A DNA stretch of 64,000 nt from Halioxenophilus aromaticivorans (GTDB lineage Bacteria; Pseudomonadota; Gammaproteobacteria; Pseudomonadales; Cellvibrionaceae): assembly GCF_042850945.1 (NCBI RefSeq), contig NZ_AP031496.1:3162001-3226000 (forward strand). Direction: 5' to 3'. The translations under genes and the position numbers were made by a program. This document shows positions 9,047 through 16,828 of the stretch, in pieces; the stretch's first letter is position 1; every line of letters begins with the position of its first letter. The notes below the pieces were generated by a model. The model ran no database searches, was not told where the DNA came from, and saw nothing but the letters and a program-made list of their open reading frames with translations.

Positions 9047-9661
9047 TTACAGCACCACTAAATGGTTGGGTAATTCGTCTTTTTCTTGCGTTGCTGGGCA
9101 ATGCCGCTCAAGGTACTCTCCACATTGCTGAATACAGCGTACAAAACCTTCTGCGGTATCGCCCTCCTTCACAGATTTAACGAAACGCTGGATGATCTCG
9201 CTCCAGCGATCGTTAGGTACGTGCTGGCTAATTCCTCTGTCTGCAATAATTTCAATGTAGTGTTCGAGTTCGGAAACAAATATCAATACGCCGACACCGT
9301 TTTCGGTGTGGTGCAAATTATTTTCCAAAAACTGTCGACGGGCCATATTCTCAGCCCGATAGGCTTTGACTCTGGGAGGAATAAGCCACCGTACAATACC
9401 AGGAATGCGAAACACCAAAGCCAGCACAATAAATACGAACCACTGCAGCACTAATATCTCGCCGCTACTCAGCCATGGTGGTAACCACTGCAACACTAAT
9501 GGCGATAACAAAGCCAATACTGCCGCGATCAATGTGGGGATATAAAGATAATTGTCAGATCGAGGCGCCAGCACCGTAACCAATTCGGCATCGGTTTTAC
9601 GCTCAACGTCGTGAATGGCCCTTGCCACTTTTTGCATTTCAGCGTCTGATAACAACGCCAT
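9047..9661 (-). CDS. TPM-domain protein with internal membrane hairpin
   Basis: This is a 204-residue protein of the TPM (YgcG/TLP18.3) family without a signal peptide. The first part of the TPM fold (LSDAEMQKVARAI to TDAELVTVLAP, about residues 4-35) is followed by two hydrophobic segments (about 40-90). The remainder follows: ENGVGVLIFVSELEHY, IIADRGISQHV and a last helix. The two membrane spans thus split the TPM domain. ATG 9661 shares one base with the stop of the preceding TPM gene (TGATG) and has GGAGG upstream, so translation is probably coupled. It is part of a lemA-TPM-TPM operon. Function is not established; envelope maintenance or complex assembly is often proposed. Confidence 0.85.
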   Translation of the reverse strand: MALLSDAEMQKVARAIHDVERKTDAELVTVLAPRSDNYLYIPTLIAAVLALLSPLVLQWLPPWLSSGEILVLQWFVFIVLALVFRIPGIVRWLIPPRVKAYRAENMARRQFLENNLHHTENGVGVLIFVSELEHYIEIIADRGISQHVPNDRWSEIIQRFVKSVKEGDTAEGFVRCIQQCGEYLERHCPATQEKDELPNHLVVL

Positions 9662-10407
9662 CACCAACCTCCTGAGGCACCACCGCCACCAAAACTTCCA
9701 CCGCCACCACTGAAACCGCCGCCGCCAAAGCCGCCCGAACGGTAACCGCCACCGGAGTAACCCCCGTAGCCTGGGATATGACGCCTACTGCGACCACCAC
9801 GGCCACCGCCGTTACCCAGAGAGCTGAAGACAATAACCAACATTATTATCAAAATGACATAGGCCAAAGCCTTTTTCTTTTTATCGCCATCTTGGTTGGG
9901 TTTAACCGGTTGATAATCGCCCTGCAAAAGCTGGCCAATTGCGGTTACGCCTTTAATAAAGCCTTCATCAAACCGGCCTCGTTTGAATTCAGGCGTGATT
10001 AATTGGTGAATAATATTGGCCGTTAGAGCATCGGTTAGCATTCCCTCTAAACCGTAACCGACTTCAATCCGCACCCGGCGCTCCTGCTTAGCCGCAATCA
10101 ACAGCACACCATTATTGGCAGCCTTAGTGCCTATACCCCAGTGTCGGCCCAGTTGGTAGCCGTAGCTTTCGATCGTTAGGCCGTTTAGTGATGGTGCCGT
10201 AACCACCACCAATTGCACCGTAGTGTCTTTCTCTAACAGCGCCAGCTGCTGATCGATACGCTGTTCCGCTTGGGCGGAGATCATGCCCGCCTGATCCACA
10301 ACGCGGCCGGTTAACGGCGGAAAATCAATCTCCGCAAGCGCTTTACTACACAGCGATAGAACAAAAACAAACAGTAAGCAGCCGCGCATTGCAGCGATGC
10401 CATTCAT
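9661..10407 (-). CDS. TPM-domain secreted/membrane protein, YgcG family
   Basis: The 248-residue protein starts with a signal peptide (hydrophobic core LLFVFVLSLCSKALA, cleavage near residue 25). A TPM domain follows (about 30-155; landmarks VVDQAGMIS and VRIEVGYGLEG), then a membrane span (YVILIIMLVIVF, about 180-195), and finally a Gly/Ser/Arg-rich tail with repeated GGG and GGYxGGG patterns. The domain is expected to face the periplasm and the tail the other side. Its ATG overlaps the lemA stop by 4 bases (ATGA), and its stop overlaps the next TPM gene. LemA and TPM proteins are a widely conserved pair of uncertain role. Confidence 0.9.
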   Translation of the reverse strand: MNGIAAMRGCLLFVFVLSLCSKALAEIDFPPLTGRVVDQAGMISAQAEQRIDQQLALLEKDTTVQLVVVTAPSLNGLTIESYGYQLGRHWGIGTKAANNGVLLIAAKQERRVRIEVGYGLEGMLTDALTANIIHQLITPEFKRGRFDEGFIKGVTAIGQLLQGDYQPVKPNQDGDKKKKALAYVILIIMLVIVFSSLGNGGGRGGRSRRHIPGYGGYSGGGYRSGGFGGGGFSGGGGSFGGGGASGGW

Positions 10408-10997
10408 TCAAAGTCGACCTCTGGGGCTTGGTCTGCGTTGCTACTGGTGGCCTGGTAGGTTTCTCTGATTTGCAGATCACTGTACAAGACGCCGTGCCAC
10501 AGGCGGCCTGGGAAGGTGCGAATTTCAGTGTTGTAGTTGTTCACAGCTTGAATGAAATCTCTGCGGGCCACGGAAATCCTATTTTCTGTGCCTTCTAACT
10601 GTGACTGCAACGCTAAAAAGTTTTGGTTGGCTTTTAGATCTGGGTAGCGCTCTGCCACCACCATCAAGCGGTGCAAGGTTCGCGATAACTCCCCCTGGGC
10701 CTGTTCGAATTGCTGCAAAGCTTCAGGGTTATCGAGGATATCCTGACCTATTTGCATGCTCCCCACTTTGGCCCTTGCCTGGGTTACCGCTTCCAGGGTT
10801 TCTTTTTCATGGGCAGCGTAGGCTTTCACCGTTTTCACCAAGTTAGGAATTAAGTCCGCCCGCCGTTGATACTGGTTTTCGACTTGTGCCCAATCGGCCT
10901 TAACTTGCTCATCCAACGTTGGAATGTTGTTAATGCCGCATCCACTTAACAATAGACTGAAGGCAACCAGCACTATGCCCAAACGATGTAACTTCAT
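10404..10997 (-). CDS. lemA: LemA family lipoprotein
   Basis: The 197-residue LemA protein has an N-terminal signal with a lipobox LLLSGC (Cys at about residue 20), so it is probably lipid-anchored. The conserved helical core reads VENQYQRRADLIPNLVKTV and continues to AVNNYNTEIRTFPG. GGGGG lies eight bases before ATG 10997. It is first in the operon with two TPM-domain genes, joined by an ATGA overlap. Function of LemA proteins is not settled. A hairpin just upstream (11020-11043) separates it from the ccm operon. Confidence 0.92.
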   Translation of the reverse strand: MKLHRLGIVLVAFSLLLSGCGINNIPTLDEQVKADWAQVENQYQRRADLIPNLVKTVKAYAAHEKETLEAVTQARAKVGSMQIGQDILDNPEALQQFEQAQGELSRTLHRLMVVAERYPDLKANQNFLALQSQLEGTENRISVARRDFIQAVNNYNTEIRTFPGRLWHGVLYSDLQIRETYQATSSNADQAPEVDFE

Positions 10998-11012
10998 ATT
11001 GTATCCCCCAAA

Positions 11013-11043
11013 TACAAATAACCCGAGTTAACTGACTCGGGTT
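11013..11043 (-). terminator. Candidate intrinsic terminator after the ccm operon
   Basis: A 9-bp stem (AACCCGAGT at 11020-11028 with ACTCGGGTT at 11035-11043) encloses a 6-base loop. In the leftward direction it is followed by the T-rich ATTTGTATT. It sits between the ccmG stop and the lemA start. The T tract is broken, so efficiency is uncertain. Confidence 0.5.
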
Positions 11044-11094
11044 TCTCCTTTTAAAATGGCCGGCTTACTGAGACGCCCTAAAGCCTAGGCTGCT

Positions 11095-11622
11095 TTATCC
11101 TTTTATACTCTCGTATATTGGACCGAGTTCTTCTTGCCAGTTTTTCTGTGATATTAGGCCCACATGCTTGTAACGAATAACACCTGCAGCATCAACAAAA
11201 TAGGTCTCTGGCGTACCAAAAACGCCCAAATCAATACCCAACTTACCGTCTTCATCAACAATATTCATTAAATAGGGGTTGCCCAAATTCGTTAACCAAC
11301 CGTCGGCCTTGCTGGTATCGTCTCGATAATAAACACCGATAATATTGACGCCAGATTCGGCTAAATCCACCAAAAATGGGTGTTCGGCCTTACACGTAGG
11401 GCACCACGTCGCCCACACATTTAACAAGTAAGGCTGGCCCACCAACTCCGTGCTGGAGATAGTGCCTCTGTTTTGCTCCAGGGCAGGCAACTCAAACTGC
11501 GGCATGGGTTTGCCAACCAACGCACTTGGCATGGCGGTTGGATCCAAAGACAACCCCCGCCAGAAAAACGCGGCTAAAACAGCAAAAACAATAACAGGAA
11601 CAAATAGCATCCATCGTTTCAT
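11095..11622 (-). CDS. ccmG: Thiol:disulfide interchange protein CcmG/DsbE
   Basis: This periplasmic, membrane-anchored thioredoxin-like protein keeps apocytochrome c cysteines reduced for haem attachment. From ATG 11622 (GAGGGTGA upstream) it has 175 residues: a signal anchor (about 1-22), then a thioredoxin fold with the active site WATWCPTCKAEHP (about 75-87) and the cis-proline loop GTPETYFVD. The frame is open further upstream into ccmF, but the ATG fits the family. It is the last ccm gene here; the ccmH/ccmI genes that usually follow are absent, replaced by lemA. Confidence 0.95.
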   Translation of the reverse strand: MKRWMLFVPVIVFAVLAAFFWRGLSLDPTAMPSALVGKPMPQFELPALEQNRGTISSTELVGQPYLLNVWATWCPTCKAEHPFLVDLAESGVNIIGVYYRDDTSKADGWLTNLGNPYLMNIVDEDGKLGIDLGVFGTPETYFVDAAGVIRYKHVGLISQKNWQEELGPIYESIKG

Positions 11623-11644
11623 GGAATCACCCTCAAAAATGTAA

Positions 11645-13642
11645 TCAACCAACGGACGATTCAGTAGTACTAACACTGCTTTCGTCTCTATCAACCGCTG
11701 CGCGCTTCACTTTAACGGCACGGTAGCGCTTGTCTGTGACCGCTAGGCCCGCGCCAAAAGCCATTAATACTGCCCCCAACCAAATCCACAGTACGAATGG
11801 CTTGTAGTAAACCCGTACAGCCCAGGCACCACCTTCCAGCGGCTCACCCAAAGCGACGTACAAATCACGCATAAAGGTGGTATCGATCGCGGCCTCGGTC
11901 ATCACATTGCCACCGGACATATAACGTCTTTTTTCCGGCATCAACACCGCCACAGGCTGGCCGTCGTGCGTGACGTTAATGGTCGCCATTTGCGACAGAT
12001 AATTCGGCCCCTGCACCTGCTGTACACCTTCAAAAAGGTACTCATTGCCGCCTACTTCTACGTTAACACCGGGCGCCATCCGAACATCTTTTTGGTCACT
12101 ATAAATCGAGTTTAGACCCATGCCGAGAACAGCCACACCCACGCCAATATGCGCAAGAATCATACCGTAGAAACTCAAGCTGAGCTTTCTAAGGCCCACT
12201 ACTGTACTACTGGCATTACGGGTCTTGTGGAAAACGTCCGCAAGTGAAGTACAGATAACCCAACTACCCAGAACAGTGGTGAACATTGCAAAAATCGAAA
12301 AACCGTCGCCGTACATTAACGGTACTAGAGTGCCGATAACAACACTGACCGCCAATGGGTTGATCAGCAATTTACGCAAGTACTTGATTTGGGACTTTTT
12401 CCAAACTGACAAGGGCCCAACGCCCATCAGCAAGCACACGAGCGCCATCAAGGGCACAAAGAAGAGGTTGAAAAACGGCGGGCCAACCGATATCCGTCCC
12501 AGGCCTAGGGCGTCGGCAAACAGTGGGTAAAGTGTGCCCAGCAATACCGTGGCAGTGAGCACAACAAAAAGAATGTTGTTACCCAACAATAGCGACTCTC
12601 TCGACAGCCAATCGAAACGGGCTATGGATTTAACCTCCGGCGCGCGAAACGCATAGAGCGTTAGTGAGCCGCCCACCACAAACAATAGGAATCCTAGGAT
12701 AAAAACACCGCGCGCCGGATCGTTAGCGAAGGCGTGCACCGAGGTGATCACTCCGGAACGAACCAAAAAGGTCCCCAACAAGCTCAGCGAGAAAGCCAAT
12801 ATGGCCAATAGGATTGTCCAACTCTTAAACACACCACGCTTTTCCGTTACTGCCAGGGAATGTATCAAAGCAGTACCCACCAACCAGGGCATAAAGGAGG
12901 CATTTTCTACAGGGTCCCAAAACCACCAGCCGCCCCAGCCCAATTCGTAATAGGCCCACCAGCTGCCCAATGCGATACCCAGGGTAAGAAAGGCCCAGGC
13001 AACAGTGCACCAGGGCCGCGACCAGCGAGCCCAAGCGCTGTCTAGTCGACCGCCAATTAACGCCGCAATGGCAAATGAAAATGCCACGGCAAAACCTACA
13101 TAGCCCATATACAACATGGGGGGGTGAAAAATAAAACCGGGATCTTGCAACAGCGGGTTTAAGTCGCGCCCTTCAGCCGGACTATCGGGTAGCAATCGGT
13201 CAAAGGGATTAGAGGTGAGCAACATAAACGCTAGGAAGCCAACGCCAATCATGCCCATCACAGACAGCACCCGCGCTAACATTTCCAGCGGTAGGTTGCG
13301 GCTAAACAGACTAATGGCAAAGGTCCAACCAGCCAGCATCAGGGCCCAAAGTAACAGCGAGCCCTCATGCCCGCCCCATACGGCACAAGCTTTGTAGTAA
13401 ACAGGCAGTAAGCGGTTGGAGTTGGTAGCGACATAGCGCACCGAAAAATCGTCTTGTAGGAATGCGGCTGTAAGGCAAGCGAAGGCCAAAGTAACAAATA
13501 CAAAGAAGCCGGCGGCGATAGTACGCGCGGACTGCATCATTTGAGCGTGGCCTGTGAAACTGCCAACCAGTGGCACAGTGGCCAAAGCAAAACACAGCAC
13601 AAGGGCCAAGATTAGGCTGAAATGTCCTAACTCAGGAATCAT
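11645..13642 (-). CDS. ccmF: Cytochrome c haem lyase subunit CcmF
   Basis: The 665-residue polytopic inner-membrane protein takes haem from holo-CcmE and ligates it to apocytochrome c. It carries the tryptophan-rich WWD motif GGWWFWDPVEN (about residues 230-240), conserved histidines and around fourteen hydrophobic segments, with a large periplasmic loop before the last span. ATG 13642 overlaps the ccmE stop by 11 bases, which suggests coupled translation. Length and motif order are normal for the family. Confidence 0.97.
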   Translation of the reverse strand: MIPELGHFSLILALVLCFALATVPLVGSFTGHAQMMQSARTIAAGFFVFVTLAFACLTAAFLQDDFSVRYVATNSNRLLPVYYKACAVWGGHEGSLLLWALMLAGWTFAISLFSRNLPLEMLARVLSVMGMIGVGFLAFMLLTSNPFDRLLPDSPAEGRDLNPLLQDPGFIFHPPMLYMGYVGFAVAFSFAIAALIGGRLDSAWARWSRPWCTVAWAFLTLGIALGSWWAYYELGWGGWWFWDPVENASFMPWLVGTALIHSLAVTEKRGVFKSWTILLAILAFSLSLLGTFLVRSGVITSVHAFANDPARGVFILGFLLFVVGGSLTLYAFRAPEVKSIARFDWLSRESLLLGNNILFVVLTATVLLGTLYPLFADALGLGRISVGPPFFNLFFVPLMALVCLLMGVGPLSVWKKSQIKYLRKLLINPLAVSVVIGTLVPLMYGDGFSIFAMFTTVLGSWVICTSLADVFHKTRNASSTVVGLRKLSLSFYGMILAHIGVGVAVLGMGLNSIYSDQKDVRMAPGVNVEVGGNEYLFEGVQQVQGPNYLSQMATINVTHDGQPVAVLMPEKRRYMSGGNVMTEAAIDTTFMRDLYVALGEPLEGGAWAVRVYYKPFVLWIWLGAVLMAFGAGLAVTDKRYRAVKVKRAAVDRDESSVSTTESSVG

Positions 13643-14096
13643 ATGACATTACCTCACAAACCGCTTGGTGCTGAACACCGTCGCCGGCCATGTCGGCAAT
13701 CTCTGGCGGCGTGTAGTTCTCATCGTGCTTAGCCAAGACTTGGGTTGCCTCGAACTGACCTGCTTCAGACAGAGTGCCAGAGACCACCGCAGCTTCACCC
13801 TCTGCAAATAAATCCGGCAAAATTCCGCTGTAAAACACCCTAAGCTCGGCCTGGCCATCAGTTAGCTTAAAGGCGACGTCCAGGCTGTCATTGGCTCGCT
13901 CAATCGTGCCCGGTAATACACAACCACCAGCACGAATGTGTTTGCCAATGGGGGCTTCTCCGGCGGCAATTTTCGCCGGCGGGTAAAATAGGTTAATGTT
14001 TTCGCGTAGCGCGAATACGATTAAACCGATGGCTATAGACGCAAAAGCCACAATAAATAACACCAAAAACAATCGCTGCTTGCGAACGGCGTGCAT
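13632..14096 (-). CDS. ccmE: Haem chaperone CcmE
   Basis: This membrane-anchored periplasmic haem carrier has 154 residues. An N-terminal span (about 8-30) precedes an OB-fold domain. The haem-binding histidine is His124 in LAKHDENY, with the conserved tyrosine at 128, so haem binding should be intact. It overlaps ccmF and lies 2 bases after ccmD. It receives haem from the CcmABCD complex and passes it to CcmF. Confidence 0.96.
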   Translation of the reverse strand: MHAVRKQRLFLVLFIVAFASIAIGLIVFALRENINLFYPPAKIAAGEAPIGKHIRAGGCVLPGTIERANDSLDVAFKLTDGQAELRVFYSGILPDLFAEGEAAVVSGTLSEAGQFEATQVLAKHDENYTPPEIADMAGDGVQHQAVCEVMSYDS

Positions 14097-14098
14097 AA

Positions 14099-14335
14099 CT
14101 ACGTACTCTCTTTTTGCTCTGTCTCATTGCTGGACGACGACGCGCGCGGTTGTGCCTGCGCCAGACGCTCCTGCCGAGCCAAAGACTTCAAAAACTGACT
14201 TTTTGCCATCACAGGGGATATCAGAAGGTACCCCAATGCCACGGCGGTCACCAAATAACACACCCAAACATACGGGCCATGGCCTGCCATCAAGATAAAA
14301 TCAGACAAGCTGTTAAATTGGAAATTCATATTCAT
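14099..14335 (-). CDS. ccmD: Haem exporter accessory protein CcmD
   Basis: This small single-span membrane protein (78 residues from ATG 14335; ATG 14329 is equally possible) helps release holo-CcmE from CcmABC. The family phrase GHGPYVWVCYLV and one hydrophobic segment are present, followed by a charged cytoplasmic tail. It is separated from ccmC by an unusually wide gap of about 165 bases, but it is only 2 bases from ccmE. The longer frame (from 14362) lacks support. Confidence 0.85.
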   Translation of the reverse strand: MNMNFQFNSLSDFILMAGHGPYVWVCYLVTAVALGYLLISPVMAKSQFLKSLARQERLAQAQPRASSSSNETEQKEST

Positions 14336-14502
14336 TCGGTGCTTACACCCTTTCCGCTGCATTAGGTTGAAACGACGTACCTTAGTTACAGCTAACTATT
14401 TATAACTAGCTATTCCAATAATTTACGCCAGAGATACTATCGACACATCTGCGTGTCGGCTATTGCCCCAGTGCATACACCACATTCAGTCCCAGTATCT
14501 AT
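14336..14502 (-). other. Gap inside the ccm operon with a short hairpin
   Basis: About 167 bases separate ccmC from ccmD, although these genes usually abut. The stretch is A+T-rich and holds a 6-bp stem, CGACAC and GTGTCG, at 14441-14458 with a 6-base loop. There is no T tract, so it is not a clear terminator. No reading frame is recognised. It may hold a second promoter or an RNA processing site; that is inference. Confidence 0.4.
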
Positions 14503-15237
14503 TTAGGCTACCAGATCTCTAACCCAGCGCGACTTACGCTCGCGCCGCAATATCTCAGCACGAGTGTGAAGTATGAGCGATAATGCGTAAAAGCTGTAAA
14601 ACCCCAGCACCATCATTAATAACGGGTACATCATGGACGGATCAATGGTGCTTGCTTCGGTAAACTTAATGGAAGCAGGCTGATGCAACGTAAACCACCA
14701 ATCCACCGATTTATAAATGATTGGGATGTTTACCGTACCCACCAAGGCCAATATGGCAGCCGCTTTATTGCCAGAATCTTCGTGCTCAAAAGCGTTCTGT
14801 AGAGCCAAAACGCCCAAGTAGAGAAAGAACAAAATCAGCATAGATGTGATTCTCGCATCCCACACCCACCAAGTACCCCAGGTTGGCTTACCCCACACTG
14901 CACCAGTGAACAGGGAAACAAAGGTGAGCACCGCGCCAATAACCGCCGCAGAGCGCATTACCATGTTGGCCACTTTCATTTTCCAGATCAATCCAATAGC
15001 GCCGGCGAACGCAAGCACGTAGTACCCCGCCAGGGAAAGAAACGCAGCTGGCACATGAATATAGATGATGCGATAGCTGTTACCTTGCTTAGAGTCGATT
15101 GGGGCCAATGCCAGCCCCCAAACACTGCCTACCACTAATAAACCCAGGGTAAGCACGGTCAGCCATGGCAACCAAGCCTGGGTCTTTTGATAAAACCACC
15201 GAGGTGAACCCCATTGATGAAACCACGTCCAAGCCAT
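14503..15237 (-). CDS. ccmC: Haem exporter membrane protein CcmC
   Basis: The six-span inner-membrane protein loads haem onto CcmE. The tryptophan-rich motif GTWWVWDARIT (about residues 120-130) and flanking histidines are present. From ATG 15237 (MAWTWFHQWG) the protein has 244 residues, the family norm; the frame extends to 15300 without family support. It follows ccmB by about 85 bases and is followed by an unusually long gap to ccmD. Confidence 0.95.
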   Translation of the reverse strand: MAWTWFHQWGSPRWFYQKTQAWLPWLTVLTLGLLVVGSVWGLALAPIDSKQGNSYRIIYIHVPAAFLSLAGYYVLAFAGAIGLIWKMKVANMVMRSAAVIGAVLTFVSLFTGAVWGKPTWGTWWVWDARITSMLILFFLYLGVLALQNAFEHEDSGNKAAAILALVGTVNIPIIYKSVDWWFTLHQPASIKFTEASTIDPSMMYPLLMMVLGFYSFYALSLILHTRAEILRRERKSRWVRDLVA

Positions 15238-15323
15238 AGTAAAACCGTTTTCTCTATCGGCACCAGCGCATTGTCCGCCAGCCCATCTATTTAAATCCAA
15301 TACGTTAGGCCCAAGGGCTAAGT

Positions 15324-16013
15324 TTAACCGTTCGCGCTCACGCGCAATGCGCCTGCCGCGGCAAATGGCGCACCAATCATTGATATAGCCATAAAAGACC
15401 CCAATACCGCCACTTGACTGGTAGACGGCATCCCTTCAGTTGCACTGGCAACGGCACTGGCACCAAAAATGAGTACCGGTGCGTACAACGGCATAATAAT
15501 CAAAGACAGCAAAAGCCCGCCTCTACGCAATCCCACCGTTAGTGCTGCGCCGATAGCGCCCACCAAACTTAGAGTTGCCGTGCCAAGCAGTAATGACAAC
15601 ATCAACGGCACAAAACCGGCGGCCGGCAGCGACAACATAACACCCAACACAGGTGCAAACAGCATCAGCGGTAACCCAGTCACCAACCAATGGACCACAA
15701 CTTTAGCCAAAACTATGAGATAGAGAGGCTGCGGAGATATTAGGTACTGCTCCAAGGTCCCATCGTCAAAATCGCCTTTGAACAGGCCGTCCAGCGATAA
15801 CAGGGTTGCCAGTAGAGCCACAACCCAAATCATACCGGGAGCTAATTTTGCCAGTTCGTTGGGGTCCGGGGTAATACCCAAAGGTACCATTGTGATGACA
15901 ATAAGAAAGAACACCAATGGGTTAACCAACTCACCGCGATTGCGATAGGCCAACAACAGGTCACGCTGAAAGGTGGCGGCAAAGCCACCAAATAAAGAAG
16001 TGGACTGGTTCAT
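15324..16013 (-). CDS. ccmB: Haem exporter ABC permease CcmB
   Basis: This 229-residue membrane subunit of the CcmAB ABC transporter has six hydrophobic segments and the family phrases AYRNRGELVNPLVFF near the N-terminus and DDGTLEQYLISPQPLY (about residues 80-95). With CcmA it drives ATP-dependent release of holo-CcmE. Its ATG overlaps the ccmA stop by 4 bases (ATGA). Confidence 0.96.
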   Translation of the reverse strand: MNQSTSLFGGFAATFQRDLLLAYRNRGELVNPLVFFLIVITMVPLGITPDPNELAKLAPGMIWVVALLATLLSLDGLFKGDFDDGTLEQYLISPQPLYLIVLAKVVVHWLVTGLPLMLFAPVLGVMLSLPAAGFVPLMLSLLLGTATLSLVGAIGAALTVGLRRGGLLLSLIIMPLYAPVLIFGASAVASATEGMPSTSQVAVLGSFMAISMIGAPFAAAGALRVSANG

Positions 16014-16696
16014 TGCTGACAGTCCGGGGCTTGATAGTCTTGGAGTTGCTGCTTCTCAGGTTGCTGCTCCATAGGTTGATAGTCGCGTAAATTGATATGA
16101 CTTGCATCAATACTGTGTAGGTCCTGGTGTGTAGTTAGGATGACAGTACCGCCAAGCGCAGCTTGATGGCTAATAGTCTGCTCCAACGCGCCGACTCCGG
16201 CCTTGTCGATTGCGGTAAATGGCTCATCCAGTATCCAGGTTTCCGGCTGATCGCTCATATACAGCCGCGCCAGAGCCACCCGCCTTTGTTGTCCTGCAGA
16301 CAACTGAAAGCAAGGGACTTCTTCAAAACCGGCTAGGCCGACGTTATACAATGCAGTACCCACACGCCTGGCACTCTCCCCGCGGCTGTGGGCGTACCAT
16401 CGTAGGTTCTCGGCAGGGGAAAGCGCTTTTTTCACTCCAGGCAGGTGGCCTAGATAGAGCAATTGTGACAGGTAGTCGTGCCGCTGTTTGCTGAGCGGCC
16501 GCCCTCGCCAAAGCAATTCTCCGGCGTAATCTTGGGACAAGGTAGTAAGAGTTCGCAGCAGCGTTGTTTTGCCGGAACCATTGGGGCCTTCTATTTGCAC
16601 CACATGTCCGGGCTCAAATCGGTAGCTCAGGCCGCAGAACAACACGCGTTCGTCGCGTTCGCAGGCCATATCGACCAGCTCTAATTCAGTTGCCAA
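16010..16696 (-). CDS. ccmA: Haem exporter ATP-binding protein CcmA
   Basis: This is the ABC ATPase of the CcmAB complex, 228 residues. The Walker A loop is GPNGSGKTTLLR (about residues 36-47), the signature is LSAGQQRRVALARL, and the Walker B region is WILDEPFTAID. The start appears to be TTG at 16696, with GGAG six bases before it; no in-frame ATG fits nearby. It heads the leftward ccm operon, with a promoter candidate at 16762-16789. Confidence 0.95.
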   Translation of the reverse strand: MATELELVDMACERDERVLFCGLSYRFEPGHVVQIEGPNGSGKTTLLRTLTTLSQDYAGELLWRGRPLSKQRHDYLSQLLYLGHLPGVKKALSPAENLRWYAHSRGESARRVGTALYNVGLAGFEEVPCFQLSAGQQRRVALARLYMSDQPETWILDEPFTAIDKAGVGALEQTISHQAALGGTVILTTHQDLHSIDASHINLRDYQPMEQQPEKQQLQDYQAPDCQQ

Positions 16697-16761
16697 ACCT
16701 TACTCCGTTATCGCAGCAGAATCTTCCCACTGGCAAAAATCACGATTATTCACGAACCGCG

Positions 16762-16789
16762 ATTATACTCAGCTACACTTAGTTGTTAA
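16762..16789 (-). promoter_or_regulatory. Candidate sigma-70 promoter of the ccm operon
   Basis: Reading leftward, TTAACA (16789-16784) is followed after 16 bases by a perfect TATAAT (16767-16762), about 65 bases before the ccmA start. It was identified by eye. Confidence 0.5.
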
Positions 16790-16828
16790 GTTAATTGCTC
16801 TGTAATGGCTAAATAGCCTCGATAAATC

